Positions 24,210 through 35,000 of a DNA stretch of 64,000 nucleotides are shown in pieces. Made by a program: the position numbers and the translations under genes. The notes below the pieces were generated by a model. That model had not been told where the DNA came from, ran no database searches, and worked only from the letters and a program-made list of their open reading frames with translations. Numbering within the stretch: the first letter of the stretch is position 1; each line of letters starts with the position of its first letter. Source of the stretch: Citrus sinensis (lineage: Eukaryota > Streptophyta > Magnoliopsida > Sapindales > Rutaceae); NCBI RefSeq assembly GCF_022201045.2, contig NC_068563.1:27129001-27193000 (forward strand), in the 5' to 3' direction.

Positions 24210-26241
24210 ATGACAGGTGCAGAGGTAAGTGAATTCGTTACTTATTTTAATACATTAATTATTTTATTCATACTGTATTTCACAATATTACCTAAATATA
24301 AAGTTTTCATTATACAGTCATCTAAAAAAGCTGAAAAAAGAGCCAAAAAACAACAGCAAGCGCTCTTTGTTGCTGCCACTCGAGAAGAAAATGTAAGGCT
24401 AACAATTAACAGTCGTGAGAATGTCGAAACATCTACACCTAGCACTAACAATGGCAAACGAAAAAGAGGCCCTACTACACTGGCAGTGATTCGAGATCAT
24501 ACTCCCTTACTTGTTGAATTCAATGAAAGAAGTCAACCAGTGGGAGTTAATTCAGAGAAGTACGCCACTTTTGCTGGAGTTGCAGCAAGAGAGCATGTGC
24601 CTATTGTGATCAAAGATTGGCGTCTAGTTCCTTCAAAAACTAAAGAAGATCTTTGGTCATTAATTAAGGTATATTTTGTATTCATATTAATAATAATTTA
24701 TTGTTTTAACTACTAAGATGCTTCTTTATTTTACAGCAAAGATTTATTGTAAATGAATCCCAAAAGCACTTAGCACTTCGAAATCTAGGAGATCGATGGA
24801 GACAATACAAATCAGAGATAACAACAAAGATTAAGGAAGCGAACAAGAAAGCGAATAGGTCACGTGCCCTTGCTCTTATTCGGCCGAAAAATGTTATATT
24901 TGATGAAGATTGGGAAGCTTTTGTGAAACATAGATTGTCTCCAGAGTTTGAAGTAAGTAATTATATCTATTATTTATGTTAAGATAAATTCATATCAATA
25001 CAAGACTTTATTTTTACATGATAGGAAATAAGCAAGAAGTTTCGAAATATGCGAAATGAACAAGAAGAGGTACATACAATGGGTCGAAGAGGCTATGCTC
25101 GTACAGAGCATAATATGGTAAGATACGAAAAATAATTTTGCTGTATTTTTATTGATTTTGCTATAATTTACAATTTCTATTCTTTTTATTGTAGAAAAAG
25201 AAATGTTCAGATCCAACAAAAATAACAAGGGTAGATGTTTGGCTTGAGGGACATCGTAAAAGGAACGGTGAGCCTGCTAATGAAGCAGTTGGAAGAAGAA
25301 TGGTTCGCAACTCTTGAAACCAAATCATATATTTATTACTTCTGTGACTTTTATTTTTCCATGTAACTAATATATAAATAATTTATGCTTTAGGAAAAGG
25401 TTGTAGAGTATCAAGAAATAGATAATAATCCGAATGAGAACATAGACATAAGAAATGATGCTGTTGCAAAAGCTTATGGTTCTGAAAAACGTGGACGAGT
25501 TCGGGCACGTGGATTTGGGGTTACTCCTACTGCGGAGAATTTGCATAATCGATCTACTCAAAAAGTGAGAGAACTTGAAAGCCAGTTGCATACTCAATCT
25601 CAAAGAGTGGAGATACTTGAACAAAAGTTTGAACAAATGACTGCTTTTATGTTAAAACAGGTAAATCATTTACTATTTTTATTTTTTTTAAACTAAAAAA
25701 AATAAGATAAAGTATATATGCATCAACAATATTAGGTAATATAAAATCATTTTTATTTTACTTTCACTTCAATATAGTTACTTTTAATTTTACAGAATCT
25801 TGGTAGACCTGATGATGTGATGAGCACTCATGAATGCACTCCTCGAGTAAGTTTCTTTTGTTCCTACCATATCCCACTTCTGTAGTTTGTGATAAGTTTT
25901 GCTATTTTATTTTAGTTTATTTTTTATACTTGTAGTCACAACAAGGAAGTGGTACAATGCATGAAAATCTTGAGCTAGAAAATGCAAGCTGTCAACTATT
26001 GCATTGGTACTCAGATGATCCAGTTGAGGTTGTGGCTGAGGGGAAGGTTGCATCAACTGATCCTAAGGCAAGAGTCCATCACGTGCCTCTTGGTAGGGAT
26101 TGTTGGAAAGTTTGGGTGGAGTCAATTACTCTTGGTAAGGAAGATGTTGAATTGTACAAGATGACTGATGAAGCTCGAACAATCAATGAAGCTTTGGGGA
26201 GTACTGTTGCTTGGCCTAGGAGTTGCATCAAATTAATTTAG
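24210..26241 (+). CDS. CACTA TnpA-like protein (plant Transposase_24 family), 8 exons
   Basis: Second gene of the CACTA element, probably the DNA-binding accessory protein that recognises the subterminal repeats. Exons: 24210-24224, 24318-24668, 24737-24952, 25025-25117, 25195-25302, 25394-25660, 25796-25846, 25936-26241. Every exon is a multiple of three and every intron is GT-AG, giving 468 residues without a stop. Family hallmarks are DLWSLIKQRFIV, NLGDRWRQYKSEI, FVKHRLSPEFEEISKKFRNM and HTMGRRGYART, as in plant Ptta/En/Spm Transposase_24 proteins. A basic Lys/Arg-rich N-terminus and a heptad-like stretch near 25550-25650 (VRELESQLHTQSQRVEILEQ) suggest nuclear targeting and a coiled coil. 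The donor at 25303 (GTTCGC) is weak, and the first coding exon is only 15 bases, so these ends are the least certain. Confidence 0.85.
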
Positions 26242-26699
26242 ACAAAGTAATAGTTGTGATTCATCTTGCTATGATATTTTATCGATCAACAAATATATAT
26301 GTACACATGCACACACATACACACACATATAGAGTTAATTTATGTTTTTATAAAATGCTACTTATTTTCTTTTCCTTGAACTTTGTTGTGCAGGAATTAA
26401 TTTTGTTTTGCTGGAGGTTTCCTTGGGGGTATTGAGCTTTAAAGAAACTTTTTTTTTTAAAGATCACTCAAAGATGTTTTAACTTATGTTTTGGTTGTTC
26501 ATATCTCATTTTGTTGTTTTATATGTATTTAAGATTTTAGAAACTATTGTGATAATGATACTTCAAATGTATTAACTTTATGCTTGAATACATTTTTAAT
26601 GAAATTATATTTTGGAAATGTGTTATTACTGTGCATATGTTTGTGTAGGACAAAAGTATACAGTGATAAAACTAATGTATGAAATAAGAAAAAAAAGGT
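26242..26699 (+). other. CACTA 3' untranslated region
   Basis: AT-rich, no coding frame. It contains a CA/TA microsatellite near 26293-26330 and lies between the TnpA-like stop codon and the right subterminal repeats, so it probably holds the polyadenylation sites of one or both element genes. Confidence 0.5.
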
Positions 26700-27115
26700 G
26701 CATTTAACAACTTGCAAATTAACAATAGGTAATGTTTAATTGTCTTAAATATTACAACTAGCAACAAGCATTCATTGTTGTCAAATGTTAGAAACAACAA
26801 CGAGCATGTATTGTTGTTAAATGTTAAAAACAGCAACGAGTACGCTGTTGTTGTTAAATGTTACAAATAACAACGAGCATGTATTGTTGTTGTATAGAAA
26901 ATGACAACATCAAAAAGTTTGTGGTGAAAAGTGTTGAAACGTGAGACATCAGCTACGAAAATAGAGCGTGGTTACATGACAAATGACCACAGGCAAGGTT
27001 GCATTTTGCTACGTGAATTGTCCGTTGTCAAAGGTCATGGACATTCAACAACATCAACATCAACAACGTGCAGGTCCTCGTTGTTGTATGTAATTAACAA
27101 CGTATTTAAATCGTT
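26700..27115. repeat. CACTA right subterminal repeats
   Basis: Tandem-like copies of about 40 bases built on AACAACGAGCATGTATTGTTG followed by TTAAATGTTA at 26755-26895, then AACATCAACATCAACAACG and TCGTTGTTG near 27050-27110. They mirror the left array and are probable TnpA binding sites. Confidence 0.8.
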
Positions 27116-27140
27116 GCCGTATCCTTTTTTTCTTGTAGTG
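27110..27140 (-). repeat. CACTA right terminal inverted repeat
   Basis: Ends TTTTTTTCTTGTAGTG, the reverse complement of the left end. TGC target duplication follows at 27141-27143. Confidence 0.93.
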
Positions 27141-27143
27141 TGC

Positions 27144-29396
27144 TCTCAATCGATGAATGAAATGGCTTGCTGAGGGCAGCAGTAGTGGTCTCTATACTAG
27201 CAAGAGTTTGGCTTAATATCTTTTATGCTGTTTACGGTTGGATTTGGATCACTCACAATGTTAATTTTTTATAAAGGTAAAAGATGTGAAGTTTTCTTAT
27301 CAAAGAGACAAATAATACATATATCAACCTAATTTGAATGTTCAAGAAACTTACGTTCTTAATTTTTGTTTACTTTCATTCATAAGGGAAAATTAAGTAA
27401 GAAGTGAGTTATGTGCTTGCGTTGATGACTGGTGCATGAATGAGAGATGCTACTAAAGCATTCCAAACACTATGATGTCTATCATCATGACGATAAACTG
27501 GTATAGCAAAAAAATGAAAAACATCCAAGCCTTGTAATCTTATTCAACTCCAATTATGGTTTCTCATCTGTATTTTTCATCCCAAAGCACGAGTTTCAAC
27601 ACCTCCATCACTGGCTTGCACAGAAAGAAGAAAATTTTCCAATAAGAGATTGTAATGACCAATAAAATTATGATCAATGCGATCATGACGAGATGTACAT
27701 CAATAATATAGTGCATGAAACTTGAGCGTAATGCTGCTAAGGTAGAATGTAGAATACCTTGTGCATCCTAGTGTCATGGCGCACAATGGATCAAATCCAA
27801 TGTATCATTTTGGATTTTGTGTATGTTGTGTTTGTTTGATAGGAAAATTTTAGAATTTCAAAATATTACTGTTAACCGAATCTCAAAATGGAAGAAAAAG
27901 AAAAAGAAGATAAAAATTGAGATTGATTTATTTTTTCATTTTTTCCAAAACAATTGTTTTCTACTATAAATTTTTAAAGGCTAACACTAAGTTACCTTGA
28001 GGTTATCTCTTATGCCATATAGTAAAAGTATGGTTGGAGTTGAGTTTAAAAGATTTCAAGACTATAAAATAGACACATAGCCTATACATGTACAAGCTAA
28101 CCAAGTTCACATGTTAAATAGAAAATGTAACAGAAGCAACTTGTCTACTTTATAGGTTATTTCAACTCAATACGACTATTGCTTAACTTACCCAAAACTG
28201 AATGACTTGGTTCTCAATCTCAAACCTCACCATATCATGAAAATCATCAATATCCGTTAAAATATAAACATTTTTTTTTGTGGTTAGGTTTCTAAGAGAT
28301 AATTTTAAAAACATGATATAGACTGTTTTGTTACGATGTTGAATAAAATAGTTTGTGATGGTAACTTTTCTTTTCCTGATCATATAAAGGTTTTGAGGAT
28401 TAAAGCCATTAGAGATGAGGAGGAATTAAAAGGAGTATTTAAAATCTAACTATGGACTCTATAACCATTAGAAAAAGTAGTCTTCTATTATGCAAAAATT
28501 TCAATATTTTAAAAAATAGCCATTTGCTTGCATCTAATATTTGTTGTATTAAATGATAAAATTTGAGGTACGTTACTCCTGGGATAACATAGTTGGATGT
28601 ATTTTTAAATATTATTTTATAATTTAAATTAAAATAATTCAGTAATTAAGGGTATATAAGTCATTTTATTTAATTTATAGTTTCAAAACATTTAAATTTT
28701 GTCTAACATGAAGAAAGGGGTCTAATAATAATATTATCAATAACATATTAATATTAACACTGTTTAAACTTATTCTGAAACATCAAAAAAATTGATTTAC
28801 TTTCACCAAACAATAGGCTAATACTCATTTTCCGAATTCTTCACGGTACAAGTTTTGTATTAGAAAAATTGAAGAGGAGAACAAGCTTATCCAATATTGA
28901 TCGAGTTAGTTAACTAATCAATTATCTATAGGACTATAATCAACAGTAATAAAAAGAAGACAATCTATATATGATGTGTCAAGTTGTGACATGAAGGAGA
29001 CAGAGGAAACTTTTGTACCGAGCTTTTACGAAGAATATCTGGAACTTTTTTTTATTATTATTATATATCTATCAATGTTTTATTTTCATGAAATACTTTG
29101 AATACTATTTTATCATTCAATAATCTGCTTCAATCAAACCAGTAAACGACATAAACACAAAGCAAGAATCTTTATTACAGATTCTTATCGAGCACTCACA
29201 AGTTACAACATAACTACTTGAGAAGCTTTCTTAATTAATTTACAAACACCAATTACTGCCCTATTAAAAAGGTGATGTAGGAGCCCATCAACTTAAGCTT
29301 ATACTACTCATCATGTAGCCCTACGAACAAGCTTGAAAGCTATCATCAAGTAGTCTTTATTCATGCAAACCTTAGTACTATTAATTAGTCTAAAAT
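27144..29396. other. Spacer between CACTA element and kiwellin 2
   Basis: No gene recognised on either strand; all open frames are short and AT-rich. A stretch at about 28755-28815 resembles, in reverse complement, 12505-12590 upstream of kiwellin 1, so a dispersed repeat or part of the kiwellin duplication is possible. The last 200 bases are 3' flank of kiwellin 2. Confidence 0.45.
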
Positions 29397-30050
29397 TTAG
29401 GCCAAGGACCAAGTAACACCAACAACACCAATGTCCTTATCGAGCCCCAAAGCGCTCCACACAGCGTCTGAGCCATCAATGATGTCATTGTCACAAGGTG
29501 GCTCATCTGCATGCTCTGAATCACAACCATGCATGGAGTCGCATTCATCAACCACCTTAGCCATCACGCTTCTCCCATTTTGAGCCGTAATCTTTATCAT
29601 GTGACCACATCTTGACCCTCCATTATACCACCCTGTTGACAGTGCCACGACAGGTACCGAGTTGTCGTGGTACTTCCCATCACACTCCGATGGATCTCCT
29701 CCCTCGCCGCCTTCGCTGAAATCATTGTTTGTTAGTTTTGCATCAGTAGATGATGTAACCGGAGGAGAGCACGAGTACAGAGGGTATGGCTTTCCATGGC
29801 ATCTTAGTGTGCCGGATGAGTGACAACTGACGCCACCGCCTCCGCCTCCGCCACCTCCACCTCCGCCTCCTGCGCATGTGTGCGACCCAACTTCGGGGTC
29901 ATCGTTGCATATGCCGTTGATGCAAATGAGCTCACCCTCACAATCATCAAGGGTTCTACATGGCCCGTTACACTGGGATATTGCATTCGATAGCAATGGA
30001 AGGAACATCATGGCGAAAATTATTGTAAAGGAAACTAATGATTTAGCCAT
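29397..30050 (-). CDS. Kiwellin (ripening-related secreted protein), copy 2
   Basis: Second kiwellin, about 217 residues from the Met at 30050 (an upstream in-frame Met at 30089 would add 13 and put a non-signal stretch ahead of the signal peptide). The layout is that of copy 1: signal peptide ([20 protein letters not shown]), the Cys module [20 protein letters not shown], then a pure Gly run of 13 in the hinge where copy 1 has a shorter Gly stretch, then [47 protein letters not shown] and [15 protein letters not shown]. All Cys positions I could compare with copy 1 are kept. Probably secreted to the apoplast. Same orientation as copy 1 with a matching TATA box, so it is a tandem duplicate split by transposons. 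Confidence 0.95.
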   Translation of the reverse strand: MAKSLVSFTIIFAMMFLPLLSNAISQCNGPCRTLDDCEGELICINGICNDDPEVGSHTCAGGGGGGGGGGGGGVSCHSSGTLRCHGKPYPLYSCSPPVTSSTDAKLTNNDFSEGGEGGDPSECDGKYHDNSVPVVALSTGWYNGGSRCGHMIKITAQNGRSVMAKVVDECDSMHGCDSEHADEPPCDNDIIDGSDAVWSALGLDKDIGVVGVTWSLA

Positions 30051-30114
30051 AATGTTGATTAACAAATAATGTTTAGAGGTTTGATACAAAATGAGAAAAG
30101 ATACATCTGCATGA

Positions 30115-30121
30115 ATTTATA
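30115..30121 (-). promoter_or_regulatory. TATA box of kiwellin copy 2
   Basis: Minus strand TATAAAT followed by TCATG, as before copy 1, about 65 bases upstream of the chosen start codon. Confidence 0.6.
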
Positions 30122-31572
30122 GACTGGTAGTCACGTTCATGAAAAGAACGTCTTGAGTCATACAATTGAGAAAAATCCTCATAATAAGATGGTTTTAACA
30201 TGTCTTTTCATCAAAATGTTATCAAATATGTTAATTTTTTTTTCTCTATCCTACTCTCCTATTTTAACTTTAATTACAATTTGCCAATTTTAAAGTGGAT
30301 GATTATGTAGCAAGGCAATTCCGCCACGTAAGACTTCGATAGGCTCGGTACGAAGGCTTATTAATTTACAATTGCCGTGGATGTGGATGCATGGTAATGA
30401 GCAATTTGCTTGTTTGTTTATTCTTAATTCTGATTTTTTTCGTTATCATAAATAAAAACGAAACTGTCTATTATTAATTTGACGTGATGTATAGATAAAT
30501 GAATAAGATTTCTAACTGTTTAACTTTCTCAGTTGTAAAATCGGCCGGTTAATAATTCGCAGAAAGCATTAAGCTGTCGTGATGAAATGAAATCCTGGCC
30601 GGGCGGAAACTGGAATTAAACTTCGCTGCAGGGCAGCATGGAAAATTTGAAAAAAATCATGTAAATTTATTCTAAATAGTAATTTATTAATGTCATTCAA
30701 AAACCAAAATATTTTAAAAGATGAAAATATGTTAATTTATTCATCTTTAATAAACATGCTCATACTCTATGAAAGTATCTAGTGAAATAAAATTTAGATA
30801 TGTACATGGAAAAATAAATGATCAAGAAACCCTGTTAAACTTCGGTCTAATGTCTTTTCAAAGAATAAAAATTATTCATTATTAATATCTTAAATAATAA
30901 AATAAATTGATATTTACACTTGTGTATAGCCCAACTAGCCGAGAATACGCATTGCGCACACTCTTGTTCGAGTTGTGATATAAGCAAATGCTAATGTTTA
31001 CTAAACGAGGTTTCTCATTCCCATCCAAACTATAAAATAAAATAAAATATTAGTTGAAAGATTAAAGAAAGAAATTGGATAATAAGCTAATATTGTCATT
31101 TATTGGAACAATAACAAATTTAGAGACGAGTAAAAAACAAAATGAATTAAATATTAAACTAGAGAAGAGAATTATGATTTGTTATTGTCTATGAGAAAAG
31201 ATAAATCATCATAAAATTAGAATAAATTTTTAGGATTTCAGAGATATTGTGAGTGATTAGACAATTTACAGTCAAAGCTATGATACGAAGGACTAATTAG
31301 CACATATTTAGTTGGAAGGACTAAGGTTATTAAGAATACTAATTAACTTATGGATGTTTTTCAACTTCCCATGTGATTTAGAAAATAACATTTATATATT
31401 AAGTTTTTGTTTTCCAAATTTCTTAAAGGTGCCACGATGCATGCCTGTCTTCATTATGTTCCGCTTCTGATGAAATCAAAAGGCAAACCTCAATTAATTT
31501 TAAGGACTCGGGTGGACGAGAAATTTCTCCATTCAACAAATAAGTTTCGTTGCACATAGTAAAACTTAGGAA
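30122..31572. other. Kiwellin 2 upstream region, no other gene
   Basis: Includes the block TTTACAATTGCCGTGGATG at about 30364-30382 shared with the kiwellin 1 promoter. Beyond it, about 1.2 kb of AT-rich DNA shows nothing I can name. A short GC-rich patch near 30540-30645 (GGCCGG, CTGGCCGGGCGG) stands out but has no open frame. Confidence 0.4.
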
Positions 31573-31750
31573 AATGCTTGGTATCTAGAAGGGGGAGAGA
31601 AGCACGAGAGAAACGGCAACACATACTGTTGTTTCATTCCTAAAATCTCTCGCCCTTTTTTAATTAAAAAAATTAAAATATTAATAAAAAATAATAAAGA
31701 AAACATAATCTCTCATGCTTCTCTCGTCTTTTTAAATGCCTAGCAGCACT
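31573..31750. mobile_element. MITE-like inverted-repeat element, about 178 bases
   Basis: Left arm ATGCTTGGTATCTAG then GGAGAGAAGCACGAGAG pairs with the right arm, whose reverse complement reads GCTGCTAGGCATTT then GACGAGAGAAGCATGAGAG. The arms flank a short AT-rich loop, so the whole could fold as a hairpin. No coding capacity. Ends are approximate. Confidence 0.65.
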
Positions 31751-31845
31751 CTAAAACTTAAGTAGGATGGGCTTACAATTTATAAAAGATGATAATTTGA
31801 TAGAATTTAAGAATAATATAGAGGAGATAAATTTTATTTTTATTA

Positions 31846-32050
31846 AGAGTGATGATACAGTCATAAATTCTTGTACAAACTTATTTTATACAAATTGATG
31901 TGACATTAATTTATTGGTTGAATAAAAATATATAATAATATAAATAAATCATGTGGAGCAATAGATATTTAATTCAATCAATTTTATTATATCTCATCAA
32001 TTTGTACAAAATAAATTTCTATAAAAGTTTATGACTATATCATTACTCTT
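31846..32050. mobile_element. MITE with long terminal inverted repeats, about 205 bases
   Basis: Left arm AGAGTGATGATACAGTCATA continues TTCTTGTACAAAC and TACAAATTGATG. The right arm reverse complement reads AGAGTAATGATATAGTCATA and TACAAATTGATG. The arms are about 55 bases. A 40-base relative of the left arm also occurs at about 53589-53629 in the third peptide-gene unit, which shows this family is dispersed. Non-autonomous. Confidence 0.75.
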
Positions 32051-35000
32051 TTATTAATTCACAAGCAGAAACGCTTTGTGTTGAAACTTAATTGTCTCAT
32101 CTTTCCATTAATTCTTCTAACAACCAACGAAAATTTGATGGGTCAACAATTATGAAGATTGAGATTTGTCCATCTTTTTCATTTAACTTTCTTAAAAGAT
32201 TCTAAGCGTCAGGTGATGTATTCGTGCAGAAACAAGGAAGTGCGGTCCATGAAAAGTAATGGCATGCGGCAACGGCACGGGGAATAAATGCTTTTACTTA
32301 CCCATCCCAATACCAGGACCACGTATGAATTGTAACAGAGAGCCAAGCCCATTCTTTCGGCCCAATTGCGCCCTCCAGACAATATAAGACTCTGTTTGGC
32401 ACTGTTTTTTTTTTTTAATTTATAAATAAACTATTTAAATTACTTAATTTTATTTACTTAAAACATCAATAAAACTATTCAGTACATGAATTTCAAGACA
32501 TTTAACAGATACTTACAACAATATAATTAAATTAAGTTGCAAACTAATTTAACATAATTTTAGGTATTTTATTTGTAATATTGATTTTGCACCAAAAATA
32601 GCTTCCATTAAGAACATAATAATGAAATTTTTTTTTTCATAAATACTACCCAAAAATAGGAGGAGAAGGAGGAGATGAAGATGAAGAAGAATGGCCAAAG
32701 CAAAAAGAAAAAAAATTTACAGTACTTTCATTTTATTTTATTTTTGAAAAAAATAAAAATTATTACACGTTGTATTTATTTTTGTTAATACTGATTTCCT
32801 CATTGTTCGCCTAAATGTTGATTAAGATATTAGAAACAAAAATTTTAGAATTTGAGGCATGAGAATTATATATTAAATAATAAGTGTACTACATGAGTGT
32901 TCAAAGTAATTATATAATATAAACTTAATAAACTATCTTTAATAGTAATTCATAGCATATGTGTTTTTGTAATAAATATTTTTATTTAAATTATGATGTT
33001 TAGAATAATTTGTAGAGTATATATAGGCCCATCTTTAAACGTCATAGGTGTTGACCAGTAAGAAGGGGTTCAAATCTCCTCATGTATCATGTATATTATT
33101 ACTAGAAGATAATTTTTCAAATATTTGGTATATTAGATTTGGTATGACTGTAAATAAATTAATGTAAATTTTAAAAAGTTTATAAACAACAATAATGACA
33201 CACATTTAAAAGAAAAAAAAAAGCTAATAACACTAAAATCAATCCTACGATCATTTAATTACCTTTATCATCTATGAAAAATCAATAGCTAGCTTGTTTA
33301 AACATTGTCACATCTGCCAATCTAATAAAGAACAGCTCCCGTTTGATAATTGATGCCCATAACATTTTTTGCAATAATCATTCTTCTATCTCTTCATTTT
33401 GCCACTAATCAATCATCATCATCCATGAATCAACTAAAATCAACGCTATAATCATATATAATTAGTACTGCTAACTGCAGATCATATGAAGATCAGTGTT
33501 CCTGTTCAAAGTCATGCACATGCCACATTGGCACCCAACTTCGCTTCGGCTTTTTATTCTGAAATGGCAGTACTGACCCACAACTAGAAACCCTAATAAT
33601 TTTGACATTTCCATGAAAGGGACTCAAGTGGGGTGCCAAAGTCACACATCCATTAACTCGATTACTCGAAGGCGTGCATAAATAATTAAATTACTCCATG
33701 GGGCAAGTTGCCCCCCTTGACATTTTCCAAACGTGGGCATGTTTCATAATTTCATTGCATTGCAATTCAATAAAGGATTTTGTTGATTTGATCCGCTGTG
33801 GCAACAACCATTCGGAAATTTATTATGTGGTTTGGCTTTATATCAGAACAAAAATAAACATGCAGATATTGATAATTTAACTAGAGACATAGGGGACCCA
33901 GGCTTTATTACAAGGCTTTCATATCATTCGCAAATCACCATGCATATGAATGGTCAATGAACTTGAATATCAACAAAACAAGTAGCCATAGCCTGATTGA
34001 ATCTGTGGATTTCCAATCCTCTGCCGCATTCAAAGTCCCACAGCTACAGATTGATGGATGGTGACCCTAGGAGAGCGTTAGAAAATGATAACATGAAGTT
34101 AATTGCAAATTTTTTTATATTAATTGATCACAATTTTTTTCGTTGCATTTAAAAATTTATTCCTTAGCTTATAATGTATAAAATATAACTTGAAAAGTGT
34201 AAAAACCTTTTTTTTTTTTAATTTTTCAAAAAATCTATCCCCATTCTGCCAAGGTTTATTTAGAAAAAATAAAAAGCATACCTTGAGAAATATATACAAA
34301 AATCTTGTGTGGGTATATATAGTGAGCGAACATGAACGGTGGACTCTAAAATATATGATTTTGTTATTAATTTGTTACACTCTAATATATTTCAACATGA
34401 AATCTATTAAAATATTAATTACAGTTCTACCATAACGCAGAGATTTAACGATCACAACACGTAAAATAGCATCTCCTAAATATGAAATCTAACCCCCACA
34501 CAAGCCGAGTGGATATCCACACACTATTGGGAGAGAATGATTTTTTATTGAGTTTCGTGGTGAGAGACTCGAATCTAGGCCCTGACCTAACCATTCATGC
34601 AAGTATTATAATCGAATTGCAGAATTTAAGAGAAAAAAACAGTAGTTACCGGCGAAATAGGGGCAGTTTTTTCCAGATGAAAACAAACAGTAGCCGATCG
34701 ATTTTTTTTTTGTTTAAAAAAAGAAAAGCTTCGGTGGGTCTAATGGCGGCCTCGAATTCCATATTGTTCATGAAAAGGGGCGGGCAGCAGGATCACGTAG
34801 AGGGCAGTTAGGTAAATTGGTTTCAAAAGGGAAAAGGGGCAGCGACCAGTGAGTGCTAGATACGTAATTTAGTGGGGAGAAGCAAAGTGAAGGCAAATCA
34901 GAAGAATTGACACCCATTAATGAACCGATCCAGGCGCAAACGAAAGCCTAAGCCTAAGCCTAGCTGCAGAAACCCTAGCTTTCGCTACCTTGTAGGGCCT

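Larger units (their letters stand above)
18836..27140 (+). mobile_element. Complete CACTA (En/Spm) DNA transposon, 8.3 kb
   Basis: Both ends carry the CACTA terminal inverted repeat: the left end reads CACTACAAGAAAAAA and the right end is its reverse complement, TTTTTTTCTTGTAGTG. Similarity extends for about 30 bases (GATATAGCAACAG against GATACGGCAACG). TGC flanks the element on both sides (18833-18835 and 27141-27143), the 3-bp target duplication expected of CACTA elements. Subterminal regions hold many short repeats. Two genes on the same strand encode a Tnp2/TnpD-like transposase and a TnpA/Transposase_24-like protein; both splice into open frames. It lies 93 bases beyond the copia element. 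It has every part expected of an autonomous element; activity is inference. Confidence 0.95.

Noticed and set aside
26700..27115. Repeat array that might be a CRISPR-like or satellite array
   Set aside because: Repeats are irregular and lie just inside a CACTA terminus, which explains them as subterminal repeats.
33055..33085. Box-B-like word GGGGTTCAAATCTCC
   Set aside because: No box A upstream and no tRNA arms; chance in a gene-poor region.
34482..34811. 109-codon plus-strand frame
   Set aside because: Contains A-rich and T-rich low-complexity stretches and no domain; may be chance.
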